A stretch of DNA of 64,000 bases, from NCBI RefSeq assembly GCF_029962835.1, contig NC_080584.1:82612862-82676861 (forward strand), given 5' to 3'. Source of the DNA: Magnolia sinica. Taxonomy: Eukaryota; Streptophyta; Magnoliopsida; Magnoliales; Magnoliaceae. Positions 12,001-21,911 of this stretch are shown one piece after another; the stretch's first letter is position 1; each line of letters opens with the position of its first letter. The notes beneath the pieces were generated by a model. That model was given only the letters and a program-made list of their open reading frames with translations, was not told the origin of the DNA and made no database searches. Both the position numbers and the translations under genes were made by a program.

Positions 12001-14275
12001 CATATTTGCCTACAGAAGGATGTCATTCGGATTATGTAATGCCCCTACCACCTTTCAGCGATGTATGATGAGTATCTTTTCTGACATAGTGGAGAAATAT
12101 CTAGAGGTCTTCATGGACGATTTCTCTGTTTTCAGTTCATCTTTCAGCGAGTGCTTAGAGAGTCTTAAATGTGTGCTGAAAAGATGTGAAGAGAAAAACT
12201 TGGTACTTAATTGGGAGAAGTGTCATTTCATGGTTCATAACGAAATTGTCCTTGGACATATTATCTCATCCAAAGGAATCGAGGTGGATAAGGCAAAAAT
12301 TGATCTTATCTCTAACCTACCTCCACCCAAGAACATCAGAGATGTGCAATCCTTCTTAGGACACGCAGGGTTTTATAGACGATTCATAAAGGACTTTAGT
12401 CTCCTCTCTCATCCCTTATGTAATCTTCTGCAAAAGAATGCACCATACGAGTGGACTGAGTAATGCCAGGAAGCTTTCACTAAGCTTAAGGGCATGTTAA
12501 CCACTGCACCTATCATGCAACCACCCGATTAGAGCCTTCCCTTTGAGCTTATGTGCAACGCTTCTGATTATGCTCTTAGAGCGGTTCTAGGCCAGAGAAA
12601 AGATAAGAGGCCCTACGTCATTCATTACGCAAGTAGAACTTTAAATTCTGCCCAAGTGAACTACTCGACTACGGAAAAGGAACTCCTAACCGTAGTGTTC
12701 GCTTCGGATAAATTTAGGTCCTACTTGATCGGATCTAATATCATTATCTACACAGATCATGCGGCACTTAAGTATCTTCTTTTTAAGAATGATTCTAAGC
12801 CCCACCTAATACGATGGATCCTTCTACTCCAAGAATTTGATTTGGAAATTAAAGATAAAAAGGGAGTAGAGAACGTAGTAGCCGATCATCTGTCTCGCCT
12901 TAATACCTCTGATTCTCCTGAGGCGACCCATATCAATGACATGTTCCCTGATGAACAATTGTTCAGAGTCTCCCATTCACCTTGGTTCGCTGATATTGCC
13001 AATTATCTTGCCACAGGTTCCATACCGACGCATTGGACTGCACAAGATAAGAAGAAATTTTTTACCAAGGTACGTAACTTTTTCTAGGACGATCCATGTT
13101 TATTTAAATATTGCTCAGAACAAATCTTGAGGAGATGTGTGTCAGACGATGAGCACCAGAGTGTCATCTCCTTCTATCACTCACAGGCCTGTGGTGGTCA
13201 CTTTTCTGCTAAAAAGACCACGGCCAAGATTTTACAGTGTGGCTTTTATTGGCCCACTATGTTCAGGGACACTCATGAGTTTTGCAAGGCTTGTGAGTGT
13301 TGTCAAAAATTGGGAGCATTATCCCATCGAAATATGATGTCTTTGAATCCCATCCTTATCATAGAAGCATTTGACTGCTAGGGCATCGATTTCATGGGAC
13401 CATTTCCCCAATCATTTGAAAACTTGTATATTTTGCTCGCCGTAGATTATGTCACTAAATGGGTCGAAGCAATTTCATGCCGAAATAATGACCATCGCAC
13501 GGTCATTAAATTCTTAAAAGAGAACATCCTTTCGAGGTTCGGGATGCCTCGAGCCATCATTAGTGATGGGAGCTCACACTTTTGTAATAGACCATTCGAG
13601 AGCTTAATGAAGAAATACGGTATCTCTCATAAGGTGAGCACCCCATACCATCCACAAACAAGTGGACAAGCTGAGATTTCCAATAGGGAGATCAAACATA
13701 TCCTAGAGAAAACGGTTAACCCTGATCGTAAGGATTAGTCAATCTGATTGACCGATGCCTTATGGGCATACCGTACTCCTTTTAAAACCCCTATTGGAAT
13801 GTCTCCCTTTAGACTTGTCTATGGAAAAGCTTGTCACTTGCTTGTGGAGTTGGAACATAAAGCGTACTGGGTGATCAAAAATTTGAATTTCAATCTAGAC
13901 AACGCTGGCTCGCTACGTAAACTTCAATTAAATGAAGTTGAAGAAATTCGGAACGATGCGTACGAGAACTCGAGAATTTACAAAGACAGAATGAAGGCGT
14001 TTCATGACCAACGTATTCTACGAAAATCATTCACACCTGCTCAAAAAGTCCTTTTATATAATTCTCGATTACATCTCTTTCCAAGTAAGCTTCGATCTCG
14101 TTAGACTGGCCCTTACATTGTGGTCACTGCGTATCTTCATGGGGCCGTTGAGATAAGAGATCCTGATAATGGTAAGGAGTTTAAAGTAAATGGACATCGC
14201 TTAAAGCCATTTGTCGAGAAATTTGATTCAGAGGACATGTACATGCCTCTGACTGCTCCTGTTTACCAGAATTGA
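9026..14275 (+). pseudogene. Athila gag-pol polyprotein with eight in-frame stops
   Basis: One frame runs from an ATG at 9026 (MAENQPLLPQ) to TGA at 14273-14275 without a frameshift. Order: retrotransposon gag domain (about 9180-9720), degenerate zinc knuckle near 9890-9935 (a cysteine and the histidine are lost), protease DLGASVN (about 10768), RT with VFMDDFS (about 12110), RNase H (about 12545-12900), integrase zinc region (about 13160-13320), catalytic core (about 13390-13730) and C-terminal part. Internal stops: TAA 10634, TAA 12461, TAG 12530, TAG 13085, TAG 13379, TAG 13736, TGA 13745, TAG 14102. Five of the TAGs stand where the family has tryptophan. In active elements this polyprotein forms virus-like particles and copies and integrates the element. 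Confidence 0.92.
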
Positions 14276-15657
14276 TCTCCTAGTCTGATGGAGGTATAGG
14301 TAGGTTTATTGCTTTCATAGGACTAGGGTAGTTTGCTTTATTTGTATGGCTAAAGACAGTAAACTTAGCGCTCCTGGGAGGCAACCTAGCCTTTTATTTT
14401 ATTTTATTTTATTCCATTTTAGTTAGTTAGTTCAATGTTTGTGGGTAACATTGCTGCAAACCCTCACGAGACTACAACTCGTCCACTAGGGGCAACCTAG
14501 GGGTTTAAAGGCTTTTTGCATACGCTAAATGCAATCGAGAGCACCTGCGAAAGTGGTGTGGGTAGGATTTTATTTTTGTTATTTTTATTTTACTTCTGTT
14601 GGTTTCTCTCTTGTGCTGACCCGCTCTTACGTAGATATCTTTGGGAAGCCTCTTGATTCTTTCGTCCAGGTACTATCTTTCCATCACTCCTCTTATATTT
14701 TCGTTGTCCCATGTGCATTACATGCTTATTTCCTTTATATTGAGGATAATGTAGATTTTAGGTTGAGGGTGGGAGATTAGGTTTCCTAATCAGTGTTTTC
14801 TTAGTCTTGAGCAAAATTTGTAAAAAATTTTAAATTTTTCTGGAATTTCGTATGAATTCGAAACGATTTTTACGGCCATCTTTGATTTAGAATTACAAGA
14901 AAAGTGATGTTGGAATTTATGACTCTTGGATTCAACTATTTGTTAGATTTCACAGTTAAGTTCGAACTATTAATCCATAACTAGAAGTTTTAAACATTAA
15001 TTGAATCATAATTTTACATGTCACATCTCGCTTACACATTAAGGTTTCATTCGATATTGAAGGATTAATTTGGTGATCACCAAGCTTGAAAGGAACCAAC
15101 CTGAGAAATTGAAAGGATTGGGCGAATGGTCTACACCATAGGTTTGCTCCCTATAGGTGTAGACTTAATTCCCCATGAATAATATGTGAAAAAAATTTGG
15201 GTGTACAGTCTTAATCATAGGTTTACTCCCTATAGGTAAGGACTTGATTCCCTTTCTTAGTGTTACTTTGAATAGAAGAATCAAAAGCTGGAAGAATGGA
15301 AAGACAAACTATGAGGCAGGTTTTGGTTTTGGTTGTCATGAATTCTCTTGTTGGTCACCAATGATATCCCGAAATAGAGAAGTGAATTGTAATGATGTTA
15401 AGCCAAGATTACATTATACATTCATGGAACTCAATGTTTAGAATCGTTCTAATTGATGGATTAATATTTGAACTTGATTATGAAGTTTACCGTGAGCTTG
15501 ATTTCAGGAGAAAGTAATGCCAATAATCACGAATCTTAGACTTCTGGTATCTAGATTGTTTTCGAAAATCACTCGAGTTCTTAGAAATCGTCCTAGAAAT
15601 CTCAATTTATTTTTCACATACTTTGCTCGAGACTAGCAAAATGCTGGTTGGGGGTTG
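14276..15657 (+). other. Athila 3' noncoding region and polypurine tract
   Basis: This 1.4-kb stretch between pol and the 3' LTR shows no supported gene. Two copies of a motif around taggtttactccctataggt occur near 15140 and 15220. It ends in ggttgggggttg just before the 3' LTR, consistent with the plus-strand primer. Related sequence on the minus strand lies at 29282-30460 and 59760-60950. Confidence 0.6.
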
Positions 15658-16647
15658 TGTTGAGGGTCAAATATTACATATCAGACCCCAATTATTGCCT
15701 AGATTTATGAACTTGGTACTGTTTAATGGTCAATTTAATCGTGTTTGTGATGCAGGTTGTATTTACGAGCTTGGATTGGAACAGGGTACTAAAAGCATGG
15801 ATTTAACACTCAGAATTCACCAAGGCAAGGGATGGACCCCGGGGGGGATTAAAGGAGACGTGTGGGCATTCAGTGCTGGACGTGGAGCTGTTTAACAGTT
15901 TTTTTTTCTTCTCCTTATCCTGATTTTATGTTTTGAGAGGTGAGTTAAATCATGGTCATAATTAGCTAAACCTCTTAGCTAGGGCTAAGAGGTTAAGGCT
16001 GTAACGTGATGGGAGACTTTTGTTATGCCTTTTGTTTAGACTGAATTGATGTTGATTTTGGTTTTAATTAAGGGAATGTTTTTTTTTTAGTTTTTTAATG
16101 GTCTGTTGTGACTAAAATTATAATGGGTCTGTGATGACTTTGAGCATGTTCTTTTCCTTCTATGTGTATGACGTCAGGAAGCCCTGTTGTTCACCATCGT
16201 CTCCTGGGCATGGTTGGATGACGGTACCCTTCCTAATCTTCATACATTGATTGATTGGTTAGTAATTAGTTTAATTCTTTTGTTTGCTTTGTCTCCTAGG
16301 CATGGTTTGGTGATGGAATCCATTCTAATTCATATACTTTTCATCTCTTTAAAATTAAATCAAAGGAAGTTCAGTTTAATTTTCATGATTCTTGAAGCAG
16401 GCATAAGATCTCCCTGATCTCTACAAGTGGATCCTCTGAATCCCTAGTTTCATAATTCTGATTTTCTTAAGTTTTACATAATTATTTCACAATTATTCCC
16501 TAAAGGCCATTCGATTTAGATTTCATCTTAGGCTAGTTCTATTTCTACCTAGTTTCAGGTAACGTACAAGTATCAGTCCCTTGGGATTCGACCTCGGTCT
16601 CACCGAGTTTATTACTACATCACAACCCTATACTTGGGGAGTGAACA
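15658..16647 (+). repeat. Athila 3' LTR
   Basis: The 990-bp LTR begins TGTTGAGGGTC and ends GGGGAGTGAACA, paired with 7101-8094. The right target-site duplication ATGCA follows at 16648-16652. Confidence 0.93.
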
Positions 16648-18118
16648 ATGCATACATGGCATATTTATGATGACGGGTGGATATTTCTAGATATTGTAGT
16701 ACGTGCCTTCGAGTTATTGGGGTATCGTTTCACTAGCTGTCAGATCACCTACTATTGATTTATGTACGTGATGTACGATAAATAGTCGTTATGTGGTACG
16801 TGATGTACACACGTGATATGGTTCGCTAATGGCCAACCTTTGCATGGGTGACGAGCCTAACTGCCGACTAGATGAGCATCCCTAGGTCAATGATGCATTC
16901 ACGCATCCATGCATATAATAAGATTGCATTTTGTTATGTTTTATGTGCCTTATTATTTTCATACTATACTTGTCTAAGGTGGCGGTGTGTAATCTTGAGG
17001 AAAATTTACACTAAGTTGGCCACCCATCCATCGAATATATAACTGTACAAGTAGCCCAGTTGGCTTAAGTGATATTCAGGTTCAGACTGTTAAGGAGTCG
17101 GGTACAAGTGTCAGGGATGCGAGGCTGTATTTTCAAGAGAAGCTGCACGATCTTGCGGCTCAGATTTATATGCTTCTTTTTATTTCTCATGTATTAAGTC
17201 ATGTAAATCTTGTATTTGTTAATTTCAGAGACATTGGTTTGAATAAGTCATTATAAGCAACCTCTTCTATATTCTAAATGTAAATATAAATTTTTCTTTA
17301 TGTTGAATTGTCCATTCTACGCTAAACTGCTAACTCTGAAAGAAAAAAAATATGGAATTTGGCTCTTTAAAAGTTAACACTCGGGTTTTTGGGAAACGAG
17401 TCAGATACGCAGGTCCTAAAAACACGGGGCGTTATATTAGCCTACCCAATCAACTTGCCTAGTTAAGCCCAAAACCAAGCCCGAACCCAAGCCCAAAAGA
17501 CAGCCCAATTGGAGAAATATGCAAAACTTCAAAGCAACAACCTTCACAGCAAAGCCTCCACATGCTTGGAGGAGGTTACTTGTAACGCCCCGACTTTTCA
17601 GGACCCGAGTATATGACCCGTGTCCCAAAGATCCGAGTGTTAACTTTAAAGGATGGTTAGATATAATATTTTTCTTTTATCAGAGTAAGCAAATGAGCGT
17701 AGTGTGGACAAATCGACATAAAGAAAATTTTCATTATCATTCAAATATGCCCATAATGACTTATACAAACCAATGTCTCCAAAATTTACAAATAAAAGGA
17801 TTGCATGATCTAATACATGAGAAATAATAGAAAACATATAAATATAAGCCGCAAGATCACATAACTCCTCCAAGCATACAGTCATGCATTCCTGGTGATC
17901 GTACCCTGCTCCTTTCAAGTCTGAATATGCAAATTACTTAAGTCACCTGTACTACCTGTACGGTTTTATATTTGATGGATGAGTGGCCAACTCAGTGTGA
18001 ATTCCCCTCAAGATTACACACCGCCGCATTAGGTAAGAAATAGTATAAAATATACAGACAACCAAAACAGAGCAAATGCAATCTTGTTAGATGCATGGAT
18101 GCATGAATGTAATGATCA

Positions 18119-18430
18119 ACCCGGGTAAAACATCCAGACGGTCTGTGCCCCGGGTAAAACATCCAGACAGGCAATGTCTCGGGAAAAACATCCGGACGGA
18201 CAATGGGGTCGTCACCCAGGGATAAGACTGGTCATCAGCGCAACATTCAGTGTAATCGTAGGGCATGATAATCCGAGTCAATATCATCATCGAATGACTG
18301 GTCATAAGCGCAACATTCAGCGTAATCGCAGGGCAGAGTGATCCAAGTCAATATCGTCATCGAATGACTGGTCATAAGCACAACATTCAGCGTAATCGCA
18401 GGGCAGAGTGATCCAAGTCATCGAAATATG
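18119..18430. repeat. Two adjacent minisatellites in the solo LTR
   Basis: Three copies of a 29-30-bp unit (cccgggtaaaacatccagac) lie at 18119-18206. Then come about three copies of a 69-70-bp unit (gactggtcataagcgcaac, then a run including gtcaatat) at 18228-18430. Neither array is present at the equivalent place of the homologous LTR at 16670-16900, so both arose or were lost after the two LTRs diverged. Confidence 0.8.
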
Positions 18431-18437
18431 CCATGTA

Positions 18438-18442
18438 TGCAT
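18438..18442 (-). other. Unoccupied counterpart of the Athila target site
   Basis: On the minus strand the sequence reads ggctaatcATGCAtacatgg without interruption. The two sides match the left flank (ends taatcATGCA at 7100) and right flank (starts ATGCAtacatgg at 16648) of the Athila element in the homologous LTR. Confidence 0.8.
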
Positions 18443-19474
18443 GATTAGCCAAGTCATTATTAATCTATTTACAACCAGCCAATTTAGGTAAGCTCAAAGG
18501 TCACTACGGGGAGCACATGGCCCAGCGTAGACCGACGGCTAGGGCATAGTGTCCCATTGCCACCATCCCCGGCCCATGAGACTACCACCTTAGGATGTTT
18601 AATGGAACCCCATCGACTAGTGACCAATCACATTACAATATATGAGGCTTACCATCGCATGGTTGCACAGAATAAAATATCGAACCCATATAGGGAAATA
18701 CTAGAACAAAGCCACATAGGGCGATATCAAAGTAGGCCACATAGGGCCGATATCAAAACAATACGATAAAGACCATCCTTAAAAACCATTAGGCACAACA
18801 ACCCTGGATGGTACGCCCACATCAATGGTCCATCTAGACCACTGCTCAATAACCACCAAGTCGAAGGTCCATTACGATCACAACTTGTCAAGTTACATCC
18901 CAAGTATGGGTGTACATTCATATGTGGGAATTTCCCACTAATGTACCAGTTTAAGTTCCATAAGCAATCCACAAGTATGAACAGTTATACAGGATAATCA
19001 TAAAGTATATAATACAACAATTCAATTTCCACTAGCTAACACATGTGATTATAAAGAGAGATATTAATTATGAATTTAAATAACAACTATAACTTAAGCT
19101 AATGAGAAGATGGAAAGCTCAAAGGGAAGAATCATCACTAGTTAATTCGTAGAATGCTCCTGGGGGCAAGTTTCCTTGGGGGGATGGTGCACTTACATCA
19201 CTCACATGACTCCCTGCAATTTATTTATAATAAATAATGAGTCACCAATTTGATCAGATAAGAATAGGTGGAGGGTAGAAAGACCTTGGACCGAGGTTGT
19301 CTTAGGCTGTAATCAAGGCAATCAAACTCACTAAGCATAAACCCTTGTTTTTAATTAAGCTGGGTCCAGTCAGGGCCCACTTGATCACTAGATCAACCTC
19401 ATCCTTCTCCTTAGATCCTTAGGACGGGTTCATCACGTAATATACATATATACATTACATACTTAGCACATTGC

Positions 19475-19480
<6 letters not shown>

Positions 19481-19516
<36 letters not shown>
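19481..19516. repeat. (AT)n microsatellite
   Basis: A run of AT units inside the minus-oriented solo LTR, followed by a TA-rich stretch of about 200 bp. Confidence 0.9.
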
Positions 19517-19519
<3 letters not shown>

Positions 19520-19864
19520 TACCTTATATATCCGAGGTATGTATCCATGGCATATAATGTATATACCAAATACATAACATCTCACGTGGTATACACTGTA
19601 TACAGTACATATGCATCACACAATGTATCCCTATATCCGTTATGTATATGATATTGCAACCTACAGTACGTACGTATATAAATATGTGTATTATACATGT
19701 ATCACACGAGTTCTGTGTGGACGGTGTGGATGTGTGTCCAGGCACACCACATTCAGACCCCGGGACGGTCTGTATCCAGCGTGCACAAAAGTGGGTCCCA
19801 CACATGTAGGACTCACCATGCAAATATGAATACACGTGCGCTCCTTCACACTTGTGACATGGGT

Positions 19865-20500
19865 TCTGAATCCGAACGGTCCATAGGATGTGGAATCCCA
19901 AGAAACCCTGGGAGGTAAATTTTCATCCTGATCTAAGATTCTGGTGGGTCATAGCAAAGATAAATGCACTTTCAAGGGAAGAAACTGTTTGCATTAACCA
20001 TGGCCCATCTAAGTTTTGGTTCAACTTAAAAATGGGAACCAGGGGGTTTTATGAGGTTCTGCTCCAAGTGGACCATTCAGATTTTCCAGATTCATCAGCC
20101 ATGGGGAGATCTCGAAATTTTGCAGTGGCTTACGTGAACTGACATATCTTCACTCCCTGGTGCATGCATGCACAGCCAATTTACTTCACGTGTGGGTCCT
20201 GCGTAAACATGGGTGTCAAATTCGAACGGTCCATAAGATGTAGAATCCCAAGAAACCTCAGGGCGTGAGTTTTCACCATGACCTAAGATTCTGGTGGGCC
20301 ATAGCAAGAATAATTTCAATTTAAAGGAAGAAACTGTTTTCATTCCTTGTGGCCCACCGAAGTTTCGGTTTAAAGTAAAATTTGAAACCAAGGGGTTTTA
20401 TGAGGTGCTGCTTCATGTGGACCATTCAGATTTCCCAGACTCATCATAGCTGATGAGATCTCAACTTTTTGCAATCAGTTTACGTGAACTGATTGGCAAG
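19865..20500. repeat. Diverged tandem duplication of about 290 bp, period about 350 bp
   Basis: Copies at 19865-20150 and 20213-20500 share blocks in the same order: gaacggtccata, gaatcccaagaaacc, taagattctggtggg, gaagaaactgtttgcatt-like and ggggttttatgaggt. Differences are scattered. The duplication lies inside the solo LTR and has no coding potential that I recognise. Confidence 0.75.
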
Positions 20501-21900
20501 TGAACATTATTTTCTATTTACACGTCTTGGTGTGTACGCTACACCACTCTTTCTTTTTCCCGAGTGGGTTCTACATGTACCTTCTACGTGTACAATTCAA
20601 GGTGGGCCCTAAGTCCGAAGCCGGAATGGATGGACGGCCTGGATGTACCCCACCTACGTTGCATCGCGTGGACGGTGCATATGCACGTGCTATACATATA
20701 TAAATTTATATATTTTTAAAGGGAACGTCCAGCGCTAGACGTCATTGAGGGACGTCCAGCCCATGGCCCACATTTGGACCATCGTCCCTGATGGACGGTT
20801 CATACATAAATGGCCCATGGTGGCCAAGCACTAGAGCAACCCACCGGCATTTGGTGGGGCCCACGACCGATGCAGGGCTCACATTCAGGGTCGGCCCACT
20901 GACGTTGGGTGAGGCCCACCTGCATTTTGCAGGGCCCAGACCGTCAGTTAGCGCACCAACCCTCACGTGACATGCGTCGACTCTGTTCCCAACAGAGGTT
21001 CCGTTTCTTCGTTGTAGGCCACCATCATGGAGTAAATGGTGGATCTGAACCGTTCATTAGGTAGAGGGAGGAAAACCATTCAAAACTATGCTGATCTTTC
21101 TAGGCCACTCACATTCACGAGGTCTCTACGGCGGTCGAAAGAAGACCGTTCGGCTGCTTTTGAGGCTTGATTACCTAAGTGGGCCACATCATCAGATGAT
21201 CAAAGCTCGCCCTTCATGGTCAAAATTTCAAGAGGAAGATGGTGGGTGGTGTGGATATGCAGCAAGGTGGCCCAGGGTTTTCGTACAGGGCCCACCAGCC
21301 TTTTAACGTGATTAGGGTCCCGAACAGGGTCCCTGCCTTTTATCCGAGTTTGGCCTGAAAACTAGCCATTGTTTGGCATAGTTTGGCCTGGAATATCGTT
21401 ACCACTGCCCTAGATTTGCATCCTAGCAAGGCTTCAGTTGAAACAGCCCTTAGCTCTGAACAGAGCTTTAGTTGAGTCGGTTTTTCAGCCCGGAACAGGG
21501 CCATGGATTGGCTCAGTTAGGGACCCGACATTTCTACTTCATCAATCCGTCCCACAACCATTGTTTAGCTGGTTTCCTGAGATCATTCGAAGCTCTATGG
21601 AGAGCTGAAACAACATCAAAATGAGGCCTGAACAGGGGTCTGAAACGGCCATTGTTTGGCTCGTCCCGACGTTACTGTGGCTGGACCGAACCCAACCATT
21701 TGCTTGGCATGGTTCCGGTTCTGAGACATATGACATGAAGCTATAAGGAAGAAGAAGAAGTATAAAAAAAAACAAAAGAGAAGACGATTCTCCAGGGGCA
21801 GTTGCTGCCCGACTTACTTATGTTTAAAACAGGGGGGTGGGTTTCCTCTCCGCACTCTCTCCTTCTCACTTGGTGCGAATTCAAGGGCTACAGTGCCCTC

Positions 21901-21911
21901 CTTTTATAGCC
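21901..21911 (-). promoter_or_regulatory. Probable LTR TATA box (minus strand)
   Basis: Read on the minus strand this is ggctataaaag, about 780 bp from the LTR start at 22692. The spacing is similar to the TATA-like motif of the Tekay LTR at 26251-26260. Confidence 0.4.

Larger units (their letters stand above)
7101..16647 (+). mobile_element. Complete but inactive Athila-type Ty3/gypsy retrotransposon
   Basis: All parts are present in order: 5' LTR, tRNA-Asp-type PBS, leader, gag, protease, reverse transcriptase, RNase H, integrase, a long 3' noncoding region, a PPT-like ggttgggggt and the 3' LTR. The element is 9,547 bp, bounded by ATGCA duplications. The Athila lineage is supported by the PBS type, the gag sequence style, the protease motif DLGASVN, the RT motif VFMDDFS and the long noncoding stretch after pol. 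It sits inside the solo LTR 2288-17436, so it is younger than that element. The open frame carries internal stops, so autonomous activity is excluded. Confidence 0.93.
2288..17436 (+). mobile_element. Giant solo LTR (Ty3/gypsy, Tekay/Del-like), plus orientation, interrupted by an Athila element
   Basis: The element starts TGTAACGCCCCGTAC at 2288 and ends GGGGCGTTATA at 17436 (the expected terminal CA is mutated to TA). It is flanked by perfect 5-bp direct repeats TTAGC at 2283-2287 and 17437-17441. Without the Athila insertion (7101-16652) it is about 5.6 kb and shows no gag or pol. That is expected of a solo LTR left by recombination between the two LTRs of one element. Its start matches, in orientation, the start of the solo LTR at 22692 read on the minus strand, and its right part is homologous to that element. 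Non-LTR-derived genes are not seen in 2288-7100; the longer frames there are short and overlap each other. Confidence 0.75.

Noticed and set aside
19524-19901. 125-codon minus-strand frame
   Set aside because: It lies in a TA-rich, repetitive stretch of the solo LTR and has no domain. Chance frame.
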